In this document: positions 12,451 through 20,994 of the stretch, in pieces
How positions within the stretch are numbered: the stretch's first letter is position 1
How the letters are laid out: the number at the start of each line of letters is the position of its first letter
Source of the DNA: Hirundichthys speculiger
Lineage: Eukaryota; Chordata; Actinopteri; Beloniformes; Exocoetidae
Direction: 5' to 3'
Assembly (NCBI GenBank): GCA_018398805.1
Contig: JAGFBZ010000868.1
Coordinates: 186,001 to 250,000, forward strand
DNA: 64,000 nucleotides
Notes under the pieces: generated by a model
Database searches by the model: none
Seen by the model: only the letters and a program-made list of their open reading frames with translations
Told to the model about the DNA's origin: nothing
Translations under genes and position numbers: made by a program

Positions 12451-13987
12451 TCGTTCAGCAAGCAAATATTGTCCCTTGCTGATAAAGGAAGGTGGAATAA
12501 ATCTTTTGGAGAAAGTTCTGGAGTTGGACAGCTCACATCCAGAGACCAAGACCATGGCGAGGTAAGACTGAGCGTGTGGAGAGGTGGGCCCATGCTCATC
12601 TTCAGGTATCAGGGGAGCCACATGAGCCCAACTGAAAAAAGAAATGTCTTACAGATGCAGGGGCTTTTTGTTTTTGGTTCAGGCTCCCAGCTTGACCTCC
12701 ATTACTCAGCCCAGGATGTGGCGCAACGCTGCGTGAAGAATACTCTCTCTCTACGAGCCTCTAGAGATGGAAATGATGGATTTCATCACATTACACTGAA
12801 TCATTGGAAAGTGATTCAGTGTTGCTCGTATCACAGTCTGGCTGTTTACAGTGTTGGTTCAGGGGCCAAAAATGCCATTTGATATTTTTATTTCTGGGCC
12901 CAGCCAGATCGGATAACGCAGACATGTCTTGGATTGATGATGTTAGGCAGTGGCCTCCAGTTACAGATGAAGGTAGTTTATCGCTGTTTTTAATGATTGG
13001 TTATGGAAATAGCATGATCTATTCCCATAATCAAACACTAAAAACTGTGGGAATACGTGAAAAATGCAACGCTGGCAATAACTAACGTCAACAAGCCATA
13101 AAGATTATGTTACTGTAACGTTAACGCTAGCAGTAAATTAGGCTATGTGTTAATGTTATATTTAATTTATTTTATCATTCTCCTAAGTCATTCATTCATT
13201 CATTGTTTTATAGGCTTGTGCTAGTGCCGAGGGCTACAGTAGCCTCATACTGCTGTTCTTTCGGCCAGAATCGTCCGGAACTCTCAGCGAGACTATGAGT
13301 AGTACGAGATTGAATGTTAACGAAAACTCACCCGGCTGTATTCATTTGGAACAAAGTCCTTTCTGTTGATATTTTTCACCCACGTCTTCCTAACTTCTTG
13401 TTCTGCAAACAAGGCAGTCTTCGTGCAGTAAAGGCTTGTGTATTTCATACTTTCTTCTTCCATTGTTGAATTTTCACGCCATTGTTGGCACAGTTTATGA
13501 CGGAACATGTATTCCCACTCGACCGACTCGACATTATAAGAATATATATTTGTAGAAAGAGAAAAACACTGGTTAATCTGCGAGCCGGTGAAAGTGTCGC
13601 TCTGGAGCACAACTCCACCAATGGCGGACGGGGTACTTCCGGGGGGCTGGCCCGAAAAGGTCTATAGAATGAGCTGGAGGAGGAGGAAGGGAGGAGGAAA
13701 GGGAAGGAAGGGAGAAGAGCAGTGGAGACACCACTCAGCAGATCATGTTGGTGTCCCCCTGCAGTGTAGGCCTATAGCAGCATAGCTATGATGAAGCTGT
13801 GATTAAGACAAGCTTCTCTAGTCTGAGCTACTACAACCATGACTATAACTATTAGCCCCTACACACTATAGTTTAGACTAACTGTAGGCTTTTTTTCAGG
13901 AAAGTCATGGAGCAGTGTGAGAGCTTCAAAGACGACCCCATGGAAACCAACAACGGCCAGGAGGTGAACTACGGACAGAGAGGCTGA
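122..13987 (+). CDS. zer1: zer1, Cullin-2 E3 ligase substrate receptor (3' eleven exons, 5' partial)
   Basis: Eleven exons join in frame: 122-236, 1472-1618, 4610-4783, 4945-5160, 5700-5741, 5872-5991, 6966-7081, 10095-10283, 12186-12283, 12459-12561, 13900-13987. All introns are GT-AG and phases agree. They give 468 C-terminal residues; human ZER1 has 766, so the N-terminal VHL-box and leucine-rich part lies upstream. The visible part is the armadillo-like repeat array. Family knowledge: ZER1 and its paralogue ZYG11B recruit CUL2-Elongin B/C and bind proteins with N-terminal glycine or other small residues for ubiquitylation. The WNITD stretch in exon 5872-5991 matches, as I recall, the Trp/Asp of the degron pocket. 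Wording such as ALKCHKYD, PEELEFQY and LLPQGISPVSQHW fits ZER1 better than ZYG11B, and the sh3glb2 neighbour agrees. Introns are swollen by transposons but no exon is broken. Confidence 0.93.
237..1471 (+). other. zer1 intron, no recognised element
   Basis: AT-rich intron. A loose local repeat of the word GCTTGAAAT/TGCTTAAA lies near 640-745. No reading frame or inverted-repeat element is convincing. Confidence 0.4.
1472..1618 (+). CDS. zer1: zer1 exon
   Basis: 49 codons between AG at 1470-1471 and GT at 1619-1620, phase 0 at both ends. It reads VTGSKNEDQVLNAIEAY and ends QLLRGLQ, the first armadillo-like helices of the C-terminal domain. Confidence 0.88.
1923..2858. mobile_element. hAT-like non-autonomous element, 936 bp
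   Basis: It begins TAGGGATGGGCAT and ends with the inverse, ATGCCCATCCCTA. The flanking 8-mers are TTTCAGAC (1915-1922) and ATTCAGAC (2859-2866), 7 of 8 identical, the size expected for hAT. It carries a BED-finger fragment (2181-2378) but no transposase catalytic region. It sits in a zer1 intron. Confidence 0.8.
2181..2378 (+). pseudogene. BED-type zinc finger fragment inside hAT element
   Basis: The 65-residue frame reads SVAWDHFRLENEQVYCNHCN and later HLNNAH. The spacing of aromatic WDHF, CxxC and HxxxxH fits a BED finger, the DNA-binding head of hAT transposases (ZBED type). The rest of the transposase is missing, so this is a remnant. The tail after H is a simple CTAGC repeat. Confidence 0.6.
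2859..3844 (+). other. zer1 intron, nothing clear
   Basis: The stretch 3040-3540 has more CpG and open frames on both strands, but none resembles a known protein and no splice context supports them. A-rich and AT-rich sequence follows. Confidence 0.35.
3845..4498. mobile_element. pogo/Tigger-like MITE, 654 bp
   Basis: The ends are inverted copies of CAGTGATCCCTT, followed inside by a TGCGGTT/CGCGGTT block, flanked on both sides by TA (3843-3844 and 4499-4500). CAGTGATCCCT termini and TA target duplication are typical of Tigger-type mariner relatives. No transposase is seen. A second, split copy lies at 49257-57361 in the opposite orientation. Confidence 0.75.
4610..4783 (+). CDS. zer1: zer1 exon
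   Basis: 58 codons after TCTCTCAG and before GTGAGT, phase 0/0. It contains ALKCHKYDKSIQVTGSAAL, close to vertebrate ZER1. The intron before it carries the hAT (1923) and Tigger (3845) insertions; the intron after it is only 161 bp. Confidence 0.9.
4945..5160 (+). CDS. zer1: zer1 exon
   Basis: 72 codons, phase 0/0, starting VQRNCCLTLCNFS and ending KMGFVK. It is the longest exon in the window and covers about two armadillo repeats. Donor GTAACG. Confidence 0.92.
5700..5741 (+). CDS. zer1: zer1 small exon
   Basis: 14 codons (TMLNLIQKKLQDGM) between TTCTCAG and GTGAGT, phase 0/0. It is short but needed: it joins KMGFVK to CDQVMEF exactly as in the family. Confidence 0.88.
5872..5991 (+). CDS. 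zer1: zer1 exon with degron-pocket motif
   Basis: 40 codons, phase 0/0. It contains FSWSALWNITDETPDN, the best conserved stretch of the ZYG11/ZER1 family. The W and D of WNITD are, from memory of ZYG11B structures, pocket residues for the N-terminal glycine. Donor GTGAGT. Confidence 0.92.
5992..6965 (+). other. zer1 intron, nothing clear
   Basis: Single-copy-looking intron. Only short AT-rich and T-run stretches are visible. No element ends or coding blocks were recognised. Confidence 0.4.
6966..7081 (+). CDS. zer1: zer1 exon
   Basis: 116 nt, starts phase 0 (EFPDKQELHRNMLGLLGN), ends with two bases AG of a split Ser codon. Donor GTAAGA. A 3-kb intron with a Tc1 remnant follows. Confidence 0.92.
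7262..8395. repeat. dispersed repeat family D, long copy
   Basis: Two blocks recur elsewhere in the window. Block one (about 7380-7980) has the word AACCGCTAATGCAATCTTCC, the CAATGGGCGTGTCT segment and the CTGCAGTATTTTAAAAAGCA segment, also seen at 27255-27640 and 54590-54730. Block two (about 8090-8395) has TATATATCAGTGCAGAGG and CTGACGCACTGATTGG, also at 29570-29935. No terminal repeats or transposase were recognised, so the class is open. Confidence 0.55.
8800..9575 (+). pseudogene. decayed Tc1/mariner transposase
   Basis: In shifting frames one reads ERRNNQTT, KKWSNILWTDES, STVKHGGAGIMIWGCF, IPGIMDQFES, DDDPKHTSNRAGSWF, EELWSAI and finally AVIRN then GYAT. These are the ordered blocks of a Tc1-clade transposase (DD34E type), including the first and second Asp regions. 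Stops, frameshifts and a missing DLNPIE block show it is dead. It lies in the zer1 intron 7082-10094. Confidence 0.82.
10095..10283 (+). CDS. zer1: zer1 exon
   Basis: 189 nt. Its first T completes Ser; it then reads DLLESKADGIEVSYNACG and ends NINY plus AG of a split Arg. Highly conserved armadillo repeat. Acceptor TTGGTTCAG, donor GTAACG. Confidence 0.93.
10451..10680. mobile_element. Tc1/mariner-type MITE, about 230 bp
   Basis: The ends are inverted: ATACTGCTGAAAAA at the left and TTTTTGAGCAGTAT at the right, with TA at each boundary. No coding capacity. It lies 40 bp upstream of the hAT copy at 10720. Confidence 0.55.
10720..12008. mobile_element. hAT-like non-autonomous element, 1289 bp, perfect TSD
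   Basis: It starts TAGGGATGCACGATAA and ends with the inverse, CATGCACCCCTA. The 8-bp duplication CAAAAAGG is perfect (10712-10719 and 12009-12016). A truncated second copy lies at 31902-33016. On the minus strand, 10772-10969 stays open and is matched by the second copy. It lies in the zer1 intron 10284-12185. Confidence 0.85.
12186..12283 (+). CDS. zer1: zer1 exon
   Basis: 98 nt. Its first G completes Arg, then SFEPILRLLPQGISPVSQHW, ending SVY plus C of a split Pro codon. Acceptor CTTCCAG, donor GTGAGT. The hAT copy at 10720-12008 ends only 177 bp upstream. Confidence 0.93.
12410..12455 (+). repeat. TC microsatellite acting as polypyrimidine tract
   Basis: About sixteen TC units followed by CCCTCTCGTTCAG at the acceptor of the zer1 exon at 12459. 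The tract is both a simple repeat and the splice signal. Confidence 0.85.
12459..12561 (+). CDS. zer1: zer1 exon
   Basis: 103 nt, starting CA to complete Pro, reading SKYCPLLIKEGGINLL and ending TMA plus AG. Its polypyrimidine tract is a TC microsatellite (see 12410-12455). Donor GTAAGA. Confidence 0.9.
12896..13653 (+). mobile_element. possible transposon-derived piece with short coding exon
   Basis: Near 12900-12972 the frame reads SDNADMSWIDDVRQWPPVTD and then meets GGTAGT, a possible donor. This wording resembles the first exon of YqaJ-type proteins carried by fish transposons, from memory. The flanks show loosely inverted GGGCCCAGCC and GGCTGGCCC, but no target duplication was found. 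Class uncertain. Confidence 0.3.
13665..13890 (+). repeat. repeat family B fragment abutting zer1 terminal acceptor
   Basis: From AGAATGAGCTGGAGGAG to AGACTAACTGTAGGCT this stretch matches 47170-47395 nearly base for base apart from small indels. It ends eight or nine bases before the AG of the last zer1 exon. The word ACTAAC at 13877-13882 lies inside the repeat and is a good branch-site match 18 nt before the acceptor. Confidence 0.75.
13900..13987 (+). CDS. zer1: zer1 last coding exon with stop
   Basis: The first G completes Arg, then KVMEQCESFKDDPMETN and a short variable tail ending GQRG and TGA at 13985-13987. The tail is a few residues longer than I recall for human ZER1. The acceptor lies directly after a repeat fragment. 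Confidence 0.88.
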
Positions 13988-16900
13988 CAGCACAGCGAGC
14001 ATCATCAGCAGTAACCATCAAGCAAACCAACCCAGGGCCCCTCCTGCTGTCATCACCACAAGGGTCAAATGTGTGCATTACTCTTCTTCTTCTTCTTCTT
14101 GTTTTGTAGAGCAGAACAATGTCTCAGACCCTCTTCACTGCAGTTTGGACTAAAATGTGTGACGCGCAGGAGTTGAGCAGTGGTGCATGGTGTTTTTATT
14201 GACCTCTGCTGCACATCTCTTCTGTTGGGGCGGGCTCGTGGGTTGGGGGGGGGGGCTGTCATCCGGCAGCGTGTGTGTTTGCAGTGTGTGCGTGTGTTTG
14301 TCAAAAAGCTGGAAGGATGCTTGGTTTTCAGACGGGGGTGGGGTGGGGGGAGTTAAGCCCCGCCCCCCTCAGTGATGTCAGCTGTGTATGCGATCGAACA
14401 AACGGCGAAGGATGACGTGGAAACTCTGCTCCGTCACACTCACCGAGGCTCGTGGAGGCGGAGCCGTGAACACGCCCACAGTGAACACGAGCCATCACGT
14501 GTGCAGGCTGCAGCGAAGCGTCACGCTTGGTTCTGATGTCACGTCTGGTAGCACAACGGTGGACTTGTTATATATGTAAATACTCTGTGTGTCTCATCCT
14601 TTTACTGTGTGTATGTTTTATAATATGATTGTAAACACTCATGGCTTTACTCTGTATTTAAATTTAAGTTTGGCTCACGTGCTGTCGGTGCTGAGGAACG
14701 ACAGTACGGAGTAGCCGTCACTCAGCTGCAGCGGAGCGGTCCGGTTCTGGTAAAGCTCACGTAGACGCTGCCCAGCCTCGCCTCTGTTTTTGATCACCGG
14801 CCACCAGCCGAGAACCCGGCTCTTCACGGAGCTCTGATCACCCTGAACGAATACTCTCATTTCCACAAGTACGCAGACGTTAGCAGCCCTCGTCTACAGA
14901 GACCCAGTCTCCCCAGTCTCCCCAGTCTGGAGTGGGAAAACACACAGCTGAGGTTGGAACCATGTCAGACGCCTCTGGGATCAACTGGAAGACGACCCCA
15001 GAATCTGCTGAACCTCAGGAACCGTGTCACGGTCGAATGTTTAGCTGGTTCAGCTAAAAAAAAAAAAAAAAAAGAAGCATAGACACGTGAGAGGAGACGT
15101 GGAGGCTGTTGAAGGAGAAGCAGGAGGTTGACTTTCGCACAGGTGGAATTCCTTCTTTTCTTGGTCCAGACTCGTCACCTGCATCGTCCTCCTCACAGCT
15201 CAGCTGCGTACCGTGTTTGTTGGTGATTTCTCTACTTTCACTCGTTCATCTGTGACCACAGCTCTCTGTTCAAACAGCTTCTCCTCACTTTCTGCAGGCA
15301 GATTGAGATCTCATCTTCATCTCTTTTGGCGTCAGCTCAGAAAGTACAGTTAGTGGTTGAATGTGGGTCGGCGGCGGGCCTACTGGTGTTTGAGACGCTG
15401 CTTTGCCTTTCAGCGTCTTTGATAAGATGGAGGAGAGGGTTTCCCAGTGTATCCAGTAATAATAAAGTCTGTCCACCTGTAACAGCCATCGTGCTGGCTG
15501 GTTGGGTAGCGTGCACTTAAAGCTTAAACGAAAACGCGTGAGGAACATGAAAACAGAGGTGAGATGATGGTTTCAGAGATTCAGGCGTCATGAGGAGGAG
15601 CTGAAGTGATGGATCTGCTGAGTGGCGTGACCTTCCTGAGCCGCCACGTGGAGTTCCTCACCTCATTCATCAAAACTGTCCGTGCTCAGGGCCTTAAAAA
15701 CATCTCCAATGCATCTAAATCATAAAATCATAAAAGCAGGTTTTTTTCCCTGCGAATGGTTGCATTCATCTTGCTCCGTTCTTTTTTTGTATACTTTTAA
15801 TAACGCCGGTAATCTTTTTAAGTTAAGTTCTCTCTCCAGCTGCTTTTAAAATCCTTTGTGGAAATTCTTCTGTTAACATTCCTCCCAACGGTCCTACATT
15901 AAAAGAAGTGAGTCTCAAACTCAGAATAAAGCAGCGCGAATATTAAGATGCAGTCTGAACGGAAGCGGTTGCTTTTATCTCTGCCGGTCCCCTAAAACCA
16001 GGAAGTGATTGCTATTGTTTTACACCATTTTTATTGGCTGGTTTTAACACCATTATTCTGAACTGTCCAGGTTTGCTAGTAAAGCTGGGGTGTGTGGGCG
16101 TGGCCTGTTAGAGCAGCATTCATGTGTGATATTCAGAGAGCAGGAGCCCAGCGGAGCTGTCCAGGGTCCTGATCAGTCCCCCCAGCAGTGCTGCTGATGG
16201 ACTCCCGGCACTGATCAGCACCCTGGACAGCTCCGCTGGGCTGTCCAGGGTGCTGATCAGTCCCCCCAGCAGTGCTGCTGGTGGACTCCCGGCACTGATC
16301 AGCACCCTGGACAGCTCCGCTGGGCTGTCCAGGGTGCTGAGGATGAACTCCCTGCAGAACTAGTCTTCCATCTCAAAGCAGCAGCAGCATCATTTACTGA
16401 TTTTACTGTTCAGCTCTGAGATCTGGTCCCCCCCCCCACCCCTTCCTCAGCCATGTATTTTCCTTCCCCCTCACCCGTCAGATGTTTTGATGAATGGGGT
16501 GAGACTGTTCCCGCCGCCGCGGGACGCTCCAGCCAGTCTCCCTGGTCCACCTCTGCGCGTCGTTTCGTCTGCACGAATGAGCTCTGAGTGAATCCCACAG
16601 ATGTTTTTAAGCTACTTCACTTGCTCTCAGTCGCGGTGGGATTTCCTGGTTCTCATGTACAGTTTCTCTGTGTGGTTTATAGGAGTCTGATTGGTGCAGG
16701 CTCGTCTCTGCTGCTTTCACAATCCTCACGGAAACGATCGTTTCCACCCTTCCTGAAATTCCACAGTTTCTCTCCTTGAAATTTGAATAAGCGGATGTAT
16801 AACACGAAGAGAATTTAGCAAGAACTTTAATTTGATCAAGACTGTTATGTTTCTCTTTTAAAAAAATAAAGATCCTTTCCAGAGAAGGTAGATGATTCAA

Positions 16901-17290
16901 TTACCTGTTCTGTGTTTTTTGAAATCATTGAAAATTTTATGCTTCCCAAGAAGAAATCTAGCAGGATGACTGTTGTTATTTATGATGATGTACTGTATGT
17001 ACTGGAAATAATAATTAAAAAAACTAGTGGAAATCTGCTTCAGAGGAGCTGTCGGGTCACGAGAGGTTTCAGATTCCTTCTGCTAATTTCATGATGTTTT
17101 TCCAGTCTATCGTTCATTTCTTTTGTTACTGTGGAGAAGATTAATCCAGAATGGAGTGATGAGCTTTGGATCCAAACAGTGTGGAGTTCCACTTTTTCTT
17201 GATCTCAATAGTTACAGGAGGATTGTTGTAAAAAAAATAAATTAAAAAAATCTGAATAGCAATAAAATCAGAGTGGTAAAATAAACTGAT
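13988..17290 (+). other. zer1: zer1 3' UTR and downstream sequence, 3' end uncertain
   Basis: No coding signal is seen. AATAAA occurs at 15461, 15925, 16865 and 17261. The one at 17261-17266 is followed by a T/G-rich stretch and is the best-looking polyadenylation signal, but the true end cannot be fixed from sequence. The interval also holds a TCT run near 14081, an A run near 15058 and the palindromic duplication at 16150-16340. Confidence 0.35.
16150..16340. repeat. palindromic tandem duplication, about 85-bp unit
   Basis: Two near-identical units lie head to tail. Within a unit, CTGTCCAGGGTGCTGATCAG is followed about 35 bases later by its exact inverse complement, so each unit can fold into a 20-bp stem. 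An inner AGCAGTGCTGCT palindrome lies in the loop. It is in zer1 3' flanking or UTR sequence. Confidence 0.8.
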
Positions 17291-17381
17291 GTTGTATGTT
17301 TCTGTCTGCTCGTCGTCTGCAGCCACCGCAGTTCACTTTAAGCCACTTTAAACTGTTCTGCTCTAAAAGTGTCTATGAATG

Positions 17382-17540
17382 GACAATCCCAGTCCTGGAG
17401 GACCGCTGTCCACAAACACACCTGATTCTAATGAATGGATCATCAGCTTGTCATCCAAGACTGTTATCAGGTGTACTGATCCAGGGAGACTTCGAAGACT
17501 TGCAGGACAGCGGCCCTGGAGGACTGGATTTACCCAGCCC
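17382..17540. repeat. small inverted-repeat element (MITE-like)
   Basis: The left end CCCAGTCCTGGAGGACCGCT and the right end GGACAGCGGCCCTGGAGGAC are imperfect inverse complements (about 20 of 24 positions). The body has ACACACCTGATTCTAATGA. The word GGACAGC(G/A)GCCC(T/C)GGAGGACT recurs at the start of the 26.87-kb minisatellite. Confidence 0.6.
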
Positions 17541-18279
17541 TGGTCTAGGTGGTAACACCTGCACGTCCTGCAGACATCAAGTCTGGTGTTTGGATCTCTG
17601 ACAGATCTTTATCATAATCGATCCAACATTTCCACTAAAGGTAAAACAAACGGGTCTGAAACCATATATCGAGCTCATTCATCCAGATGCAGCCATGCAG
17701 CGGTTTTCAGGTGTTCAGGTACAGCCACCTATTTTAAAATCACAAACATGGACTGTTTCATGAGAAAAATAGCCCAGTTTTAGGAGTTGAGTCATATTTA
17801 CAGCAAAAACCTTGTGTGTGTTCTTAGAGGGATTAATCACATATGAATCACTTTTTTTTTTTATGTTCCGTTTATCCATCCATCCATCATCTATACCCAT
17901 TTTGTCCTATATCTTTTTTTTTTTTTTAAGCCTTTAGTTTGTAAACTGGAAGTCCACCAATGCTACCGTACTTTTTGGGGCCTTAATTCATCAGCTTCTT
18001 AGTGTATTTTTTCTGAGCTGCTGTAATTTGCTGACGGTCCCTAAACTCCACGGCAGCAGCAGGAACTCAGAACCACATTCAGCGCTGTTCCTGAGAGTTT
18101 TAGCCACACCCACTGAGCTTGGAGGGTTGATGACACTTGTGAAATTTCTAGTATACTCATATCTACAAAATGATACCAACCTGGAAGAAATCGGTGCCTT
18201 TTTCATAACGCTATTAAAGTTTAAAGAGAAAGAACATCTCGAATGTCCCCGACTACCAGGGGGATTGAAATATTGAAAT

Positions 18280-18299
18280 GGGGGGGGGGGGGGGGGGGG
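18280..18299 (+). repeat. poly(G) run, 20 G
   Basis: Uninterrupted run of twenty G immediately before the tandem duplication at 18300. Length in the assembly may be unreliable. Confidence 0.9.
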
Positions 18300-18962
18300 A
18301 ACATTTGTACCTGAGGGACCTGTTTTTGTCTTTGTAACGACAGTTGCTGTATTTTTTTTTTTATCACGTTTCGCCACTAGATGTAGCTGTGGTGCTGTTC
18401 ATGCCATAGAGAATGTTAAAATGACACGTTTGTTTTAAGTGCTTTATTTCAATTTTTTAATATTTTAATAACATCCATTTGAGGAAAGAAGTCATAATTT
18501 TTGGTATTTAAGCAAAGGTAAAACAGCACGCTTAATAAACTTTGGTTTATCTAAACTAAAGATTACAAAGACGTCATTTCCGGTCCCAAAAGGTTCGGTA
18601 CATTTAATGCAACGGCCCTGATATTAAGCCAATTAAGAAGGACATTTGTTCCTGAGGAACCTGTTTTTGTCTTTGTAACGACAGTTGCTGTACTTTTTTT
18701 GTCACGTTTCGCCACTAGATGTAGCTGTGGTGCTGTTCATGCCACAGAGAATGTTAAAGTGACACGTTTGTTTTAAGTGCTTTAATTTCTATTTTTTAAT
18801 ATTTTAATAAAATCCATTTAAGGAAAGAAGTAATAATTTTTGGTATTTAAGCAAAAGTAAAACAGCACGCTTGATAAACTTCAGTTTATCTAAACTAAAG
18901 ATGGCGGTGACGTCACTTCCGGTCCCAAAAGGTTCGGTAAACATTTAATACAACGGCCCTGA
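18300..18962 (+). repeat. tandem duplication, two copies of about 330 bp
   Basis: Copy one starts ACATTTGTACCTGAGG and copy two, at 18641, ACATTTGTTCCTGAGG. Both contain TTTCGCCACTAGATGTAGC, the AAACAGCACGCTT segment and TTCCGGTCCCAAAAGGTTCG, and both reach ACGGCCCTGA. The copies are joined by TATTAAGCCAATTAAGAAGG, whose inverse appears at 21590-21612. The big inverted repeat begins directly after copy two. Confidence 0.8.
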
Positions 18963-19768
18963 CATAGGCGGAAATCCCGGGGGGGACACAGGGGACATGT
19001 CCCCCCCTTCCATAAAGTTGTCCCCCCCAACAACTCATTATAAGCACACAAAAACAATTGAATAATAATATAGTCATGTTCAATAAAAGTACAACACAAG
19101 CGCTGCAAATAACAAACCTAAAACCCTTTTTTTTTTTTTAATTGTTGAAACATTGCAACCCCCTTGTTTCTCAAAGTGGTTTAGTCCACATGCTGTTTCT
19201 AATGGGCGGGGCTACCGGCAGCTCCGTGTGTCAGCGAGTGTGTCATTTAAATGTAGAAGGGATTTTTAATTGTATTTTATTTTGCATTTTTAAGTTGCCA
19301 TATTTAATGGCGTAGTTGTAATATGTTGTTGTATTTTGTTTGTCAAAAAATACAACACTACAATATAATAATACCACCTAATACCATTGTTGATTTTTCA
19401 GTTTGAACATTGAAAAACCTGTATACAGGTAGAATATGCACTGATACACAACAATGCTACAACTACTATTATTACTTTTTCTAACATTCAACAGGCTGTG
19501 GGCTCAACCCTGCAAGGCAAGTTCCAAAGGAGCAGAGGGGTGTACTACGAAGCGAGATTAGAGGGTTAGCGAGGTATGTTGAGTCTAAAGCCAGGATTTC
19601 CGGTACCACGAAGGTGGCTCTCTTTTAACTGGCTAGATCACCATGGTAACTTACTCTGCAAGCTTAACCTGGTCCGGAGCAGGTTATGTGCAGAGTTTAG
19701 GCTCAAATCGGCTCTAAAAAGCGCCGCCCTTTCACTTTCACCCAATCCTGTTGACCTGAGCGCCAGGA

Positions 19769-20005
19769 TTGTGCAATGGAGGGAGAGTATTCAGAGACCG
19801 GACTGATCCGCTGGCTTCCCATGACCATATTCTCTATGAACGCTATAGATTTCCAGCTGAGGGAATCCGTTACATTTGTAATCTGCTAGAGCCAGATATT
19901 GGCAGCGCCACCAAACGCAGTCGTGCGCTCACAGTAGCGCAAACGGTGTGCGTTTCTTTGCCACGGGAACCTACATGCATTCATTTGGTGATGCAGAAAA
20001 TCTGA
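19769..20005 (+). pseudogene. HARBI1-like transposase N-terminal fragment
   Basis: It reads DHILYERYRFPAEGIRYICN then SRALTVAQTVCVSL, the start of the Harbinger DDE nuclease family, and stops after 78 codons. A full protein has about 350 residues and the catalytic core is missing. The matching piece in the right arm runs on the minus strand at about 22868-23110, with a 10-bp duplication. Confidence 0.75.
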
Positions 20006-20474
20006 GCCAGAATACTGGAATAAAGGTTGTACTTGCTCTTACTAAACTGCTGAATATGTTTGTAGTATTCCCTGGCCATCTGCCCACGCTTCAAATAAAA
20101 GAAGCGTTTTACTAAATCGCAGGTGGTAAATAACATAAATTAATAGTCCATTATATTGATAATCAGTGTGACGTGGAATTTCAAGTGAAATGTTGTAATA
20201 TAATTCATAGATTCCCCAGGGTGATAGGGTACCTATTAAAGTGGCCGGTGAGTGTGTATAACACATAATATTAAATCTTAAATTAATTTCACATAGATTT
20301 AGCAAAAACTAAAGTGATTTTCATTTATCATTCATAATGGGACAGTCAGACCTACATAATGTTTAAATCTGCTGCATTAAGTTTAAAGTTTAAGCGCTCT
20401 AAAAGAGGGAGGGAGATTAATTAAGGAGCATTAAGTGGTGAAATAAATATAATTTACTACGGAAAGTGACACTA

Positions 20475-20585
20475 CAGAGGGCCCGGGCGGGATTTGATCC
20501 CCAGACTCCCAGGTCAAAGTGACGCATGCTTGCCAGTCAGCCAAAGGCATATCCCCTTAGCCATGTAGCCAGGACACGTCATCAA
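20475..20585 (-). other. tRNA-like segment in left Harbinger copy
   Basis: On the minus strand the word ACATGGCTAAGGGGATATGC resembles a pol III A box and GGGGATCAAATCC a B box, about 55 bases apart, ending in a CCCGGGCCC block. It matches 22300-22400 on + in the right arm. It is a tRNA-like or SINE-head sequence, not a folded canonical tRNA gene. Confidence 0.4.
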
Positions 20586-20619
20586 TCGGAGGTCAGTGAC
20601 AGGACCTCACACTGTCACA

Positions 20620-20784
20620 TTACGAATTTACACGATCTGCAATTTTTTGCCAGCACTTCTCTCTGGCTTTATTCACACCTACAGTGTTGCTTTTGGCCGT
20701 AAAGATTTCTTTGAAATCCTCAGAGCCCTGCATTATTAAAACCTGTTCCTCCTGACTGAAATATACGGACCGTTATCTATCCAT
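20620..20784 (-). pseudogene. Myb/SANT-like Harbinger gene fragment (nonsense-bearing)
   Basis: The minus-strand equivalent of 22094-22258. Its fourth codon is TAA where the right-arm copy has TGG, so this copy cannot start at the same ATG. The remainder keeps the QEEQVLIMQGSEDFKEI region. Confidence 0.7.
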
Positions 20785-20994
20785 TTTATCCGGAATAGGC
20801 GTCAAATGACGCGTCAAACGCCCCCTTTTATGTGAACGCGCACAGAGCAGAAAGCAGAAAGCCGCGGTTAACAAAGATAGTTGATAACCACCGTCGTGGT
20901 ACCAGTTATCTCTGATGGAGAGTTTCAGGTTTGTTAAGCCAGCTCACCCAAAGAAAGCCTGGCTGTGTTGAACTTGCTTCGTAGTATACCCCTC

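Larger units (their letters stand above)
18963..20994. repeat. left arm of a nested inverted repeat, about 2.03 kb
   Basis: The arm begins CATAGGCGGAAATCCCGGG and is mirrored by the right arm ending at 23921. Order: G/C-run terminus, AT-rich segment with TTGAACATTGAAAAACC, then a decayed Harbinger element from 19535. The two arms differ by scattered substitutions and small indels only. The spacer between arms is 736 bp. Confidence 0.9.
19535..20994. mobile_element. PIF/Harbinger element, internally deleted, left-arm copy
   Basis: The ends are GAGGGGTGTACTACGAAGC and GCTTCGTAGTATACCCCTC, inverse complements. It keeps a HARBI1-like nuclease fragment on + (19769-20005) and a Myb/SANT-like fragment on - (20620-20784). 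These are the two genes of Harbinger elements, transcribed toward each other, both reduced to their 5' parts. Confidence 0.8.

Noticed and set aside
12469..12882. A 137-codon open frame overlapping the zer1 exon at 12459
   Set aside because: It is in the wrong frame for the conserved exon and runs into intron; no similarity to a known protein.
122..13987. Calling the first gene zyg11b
   Set aside because: ZYG11B is a close paralogue, but the exon wording and the neighbouring sh3glb2 (human 9q34.11) fit ZER1 better.
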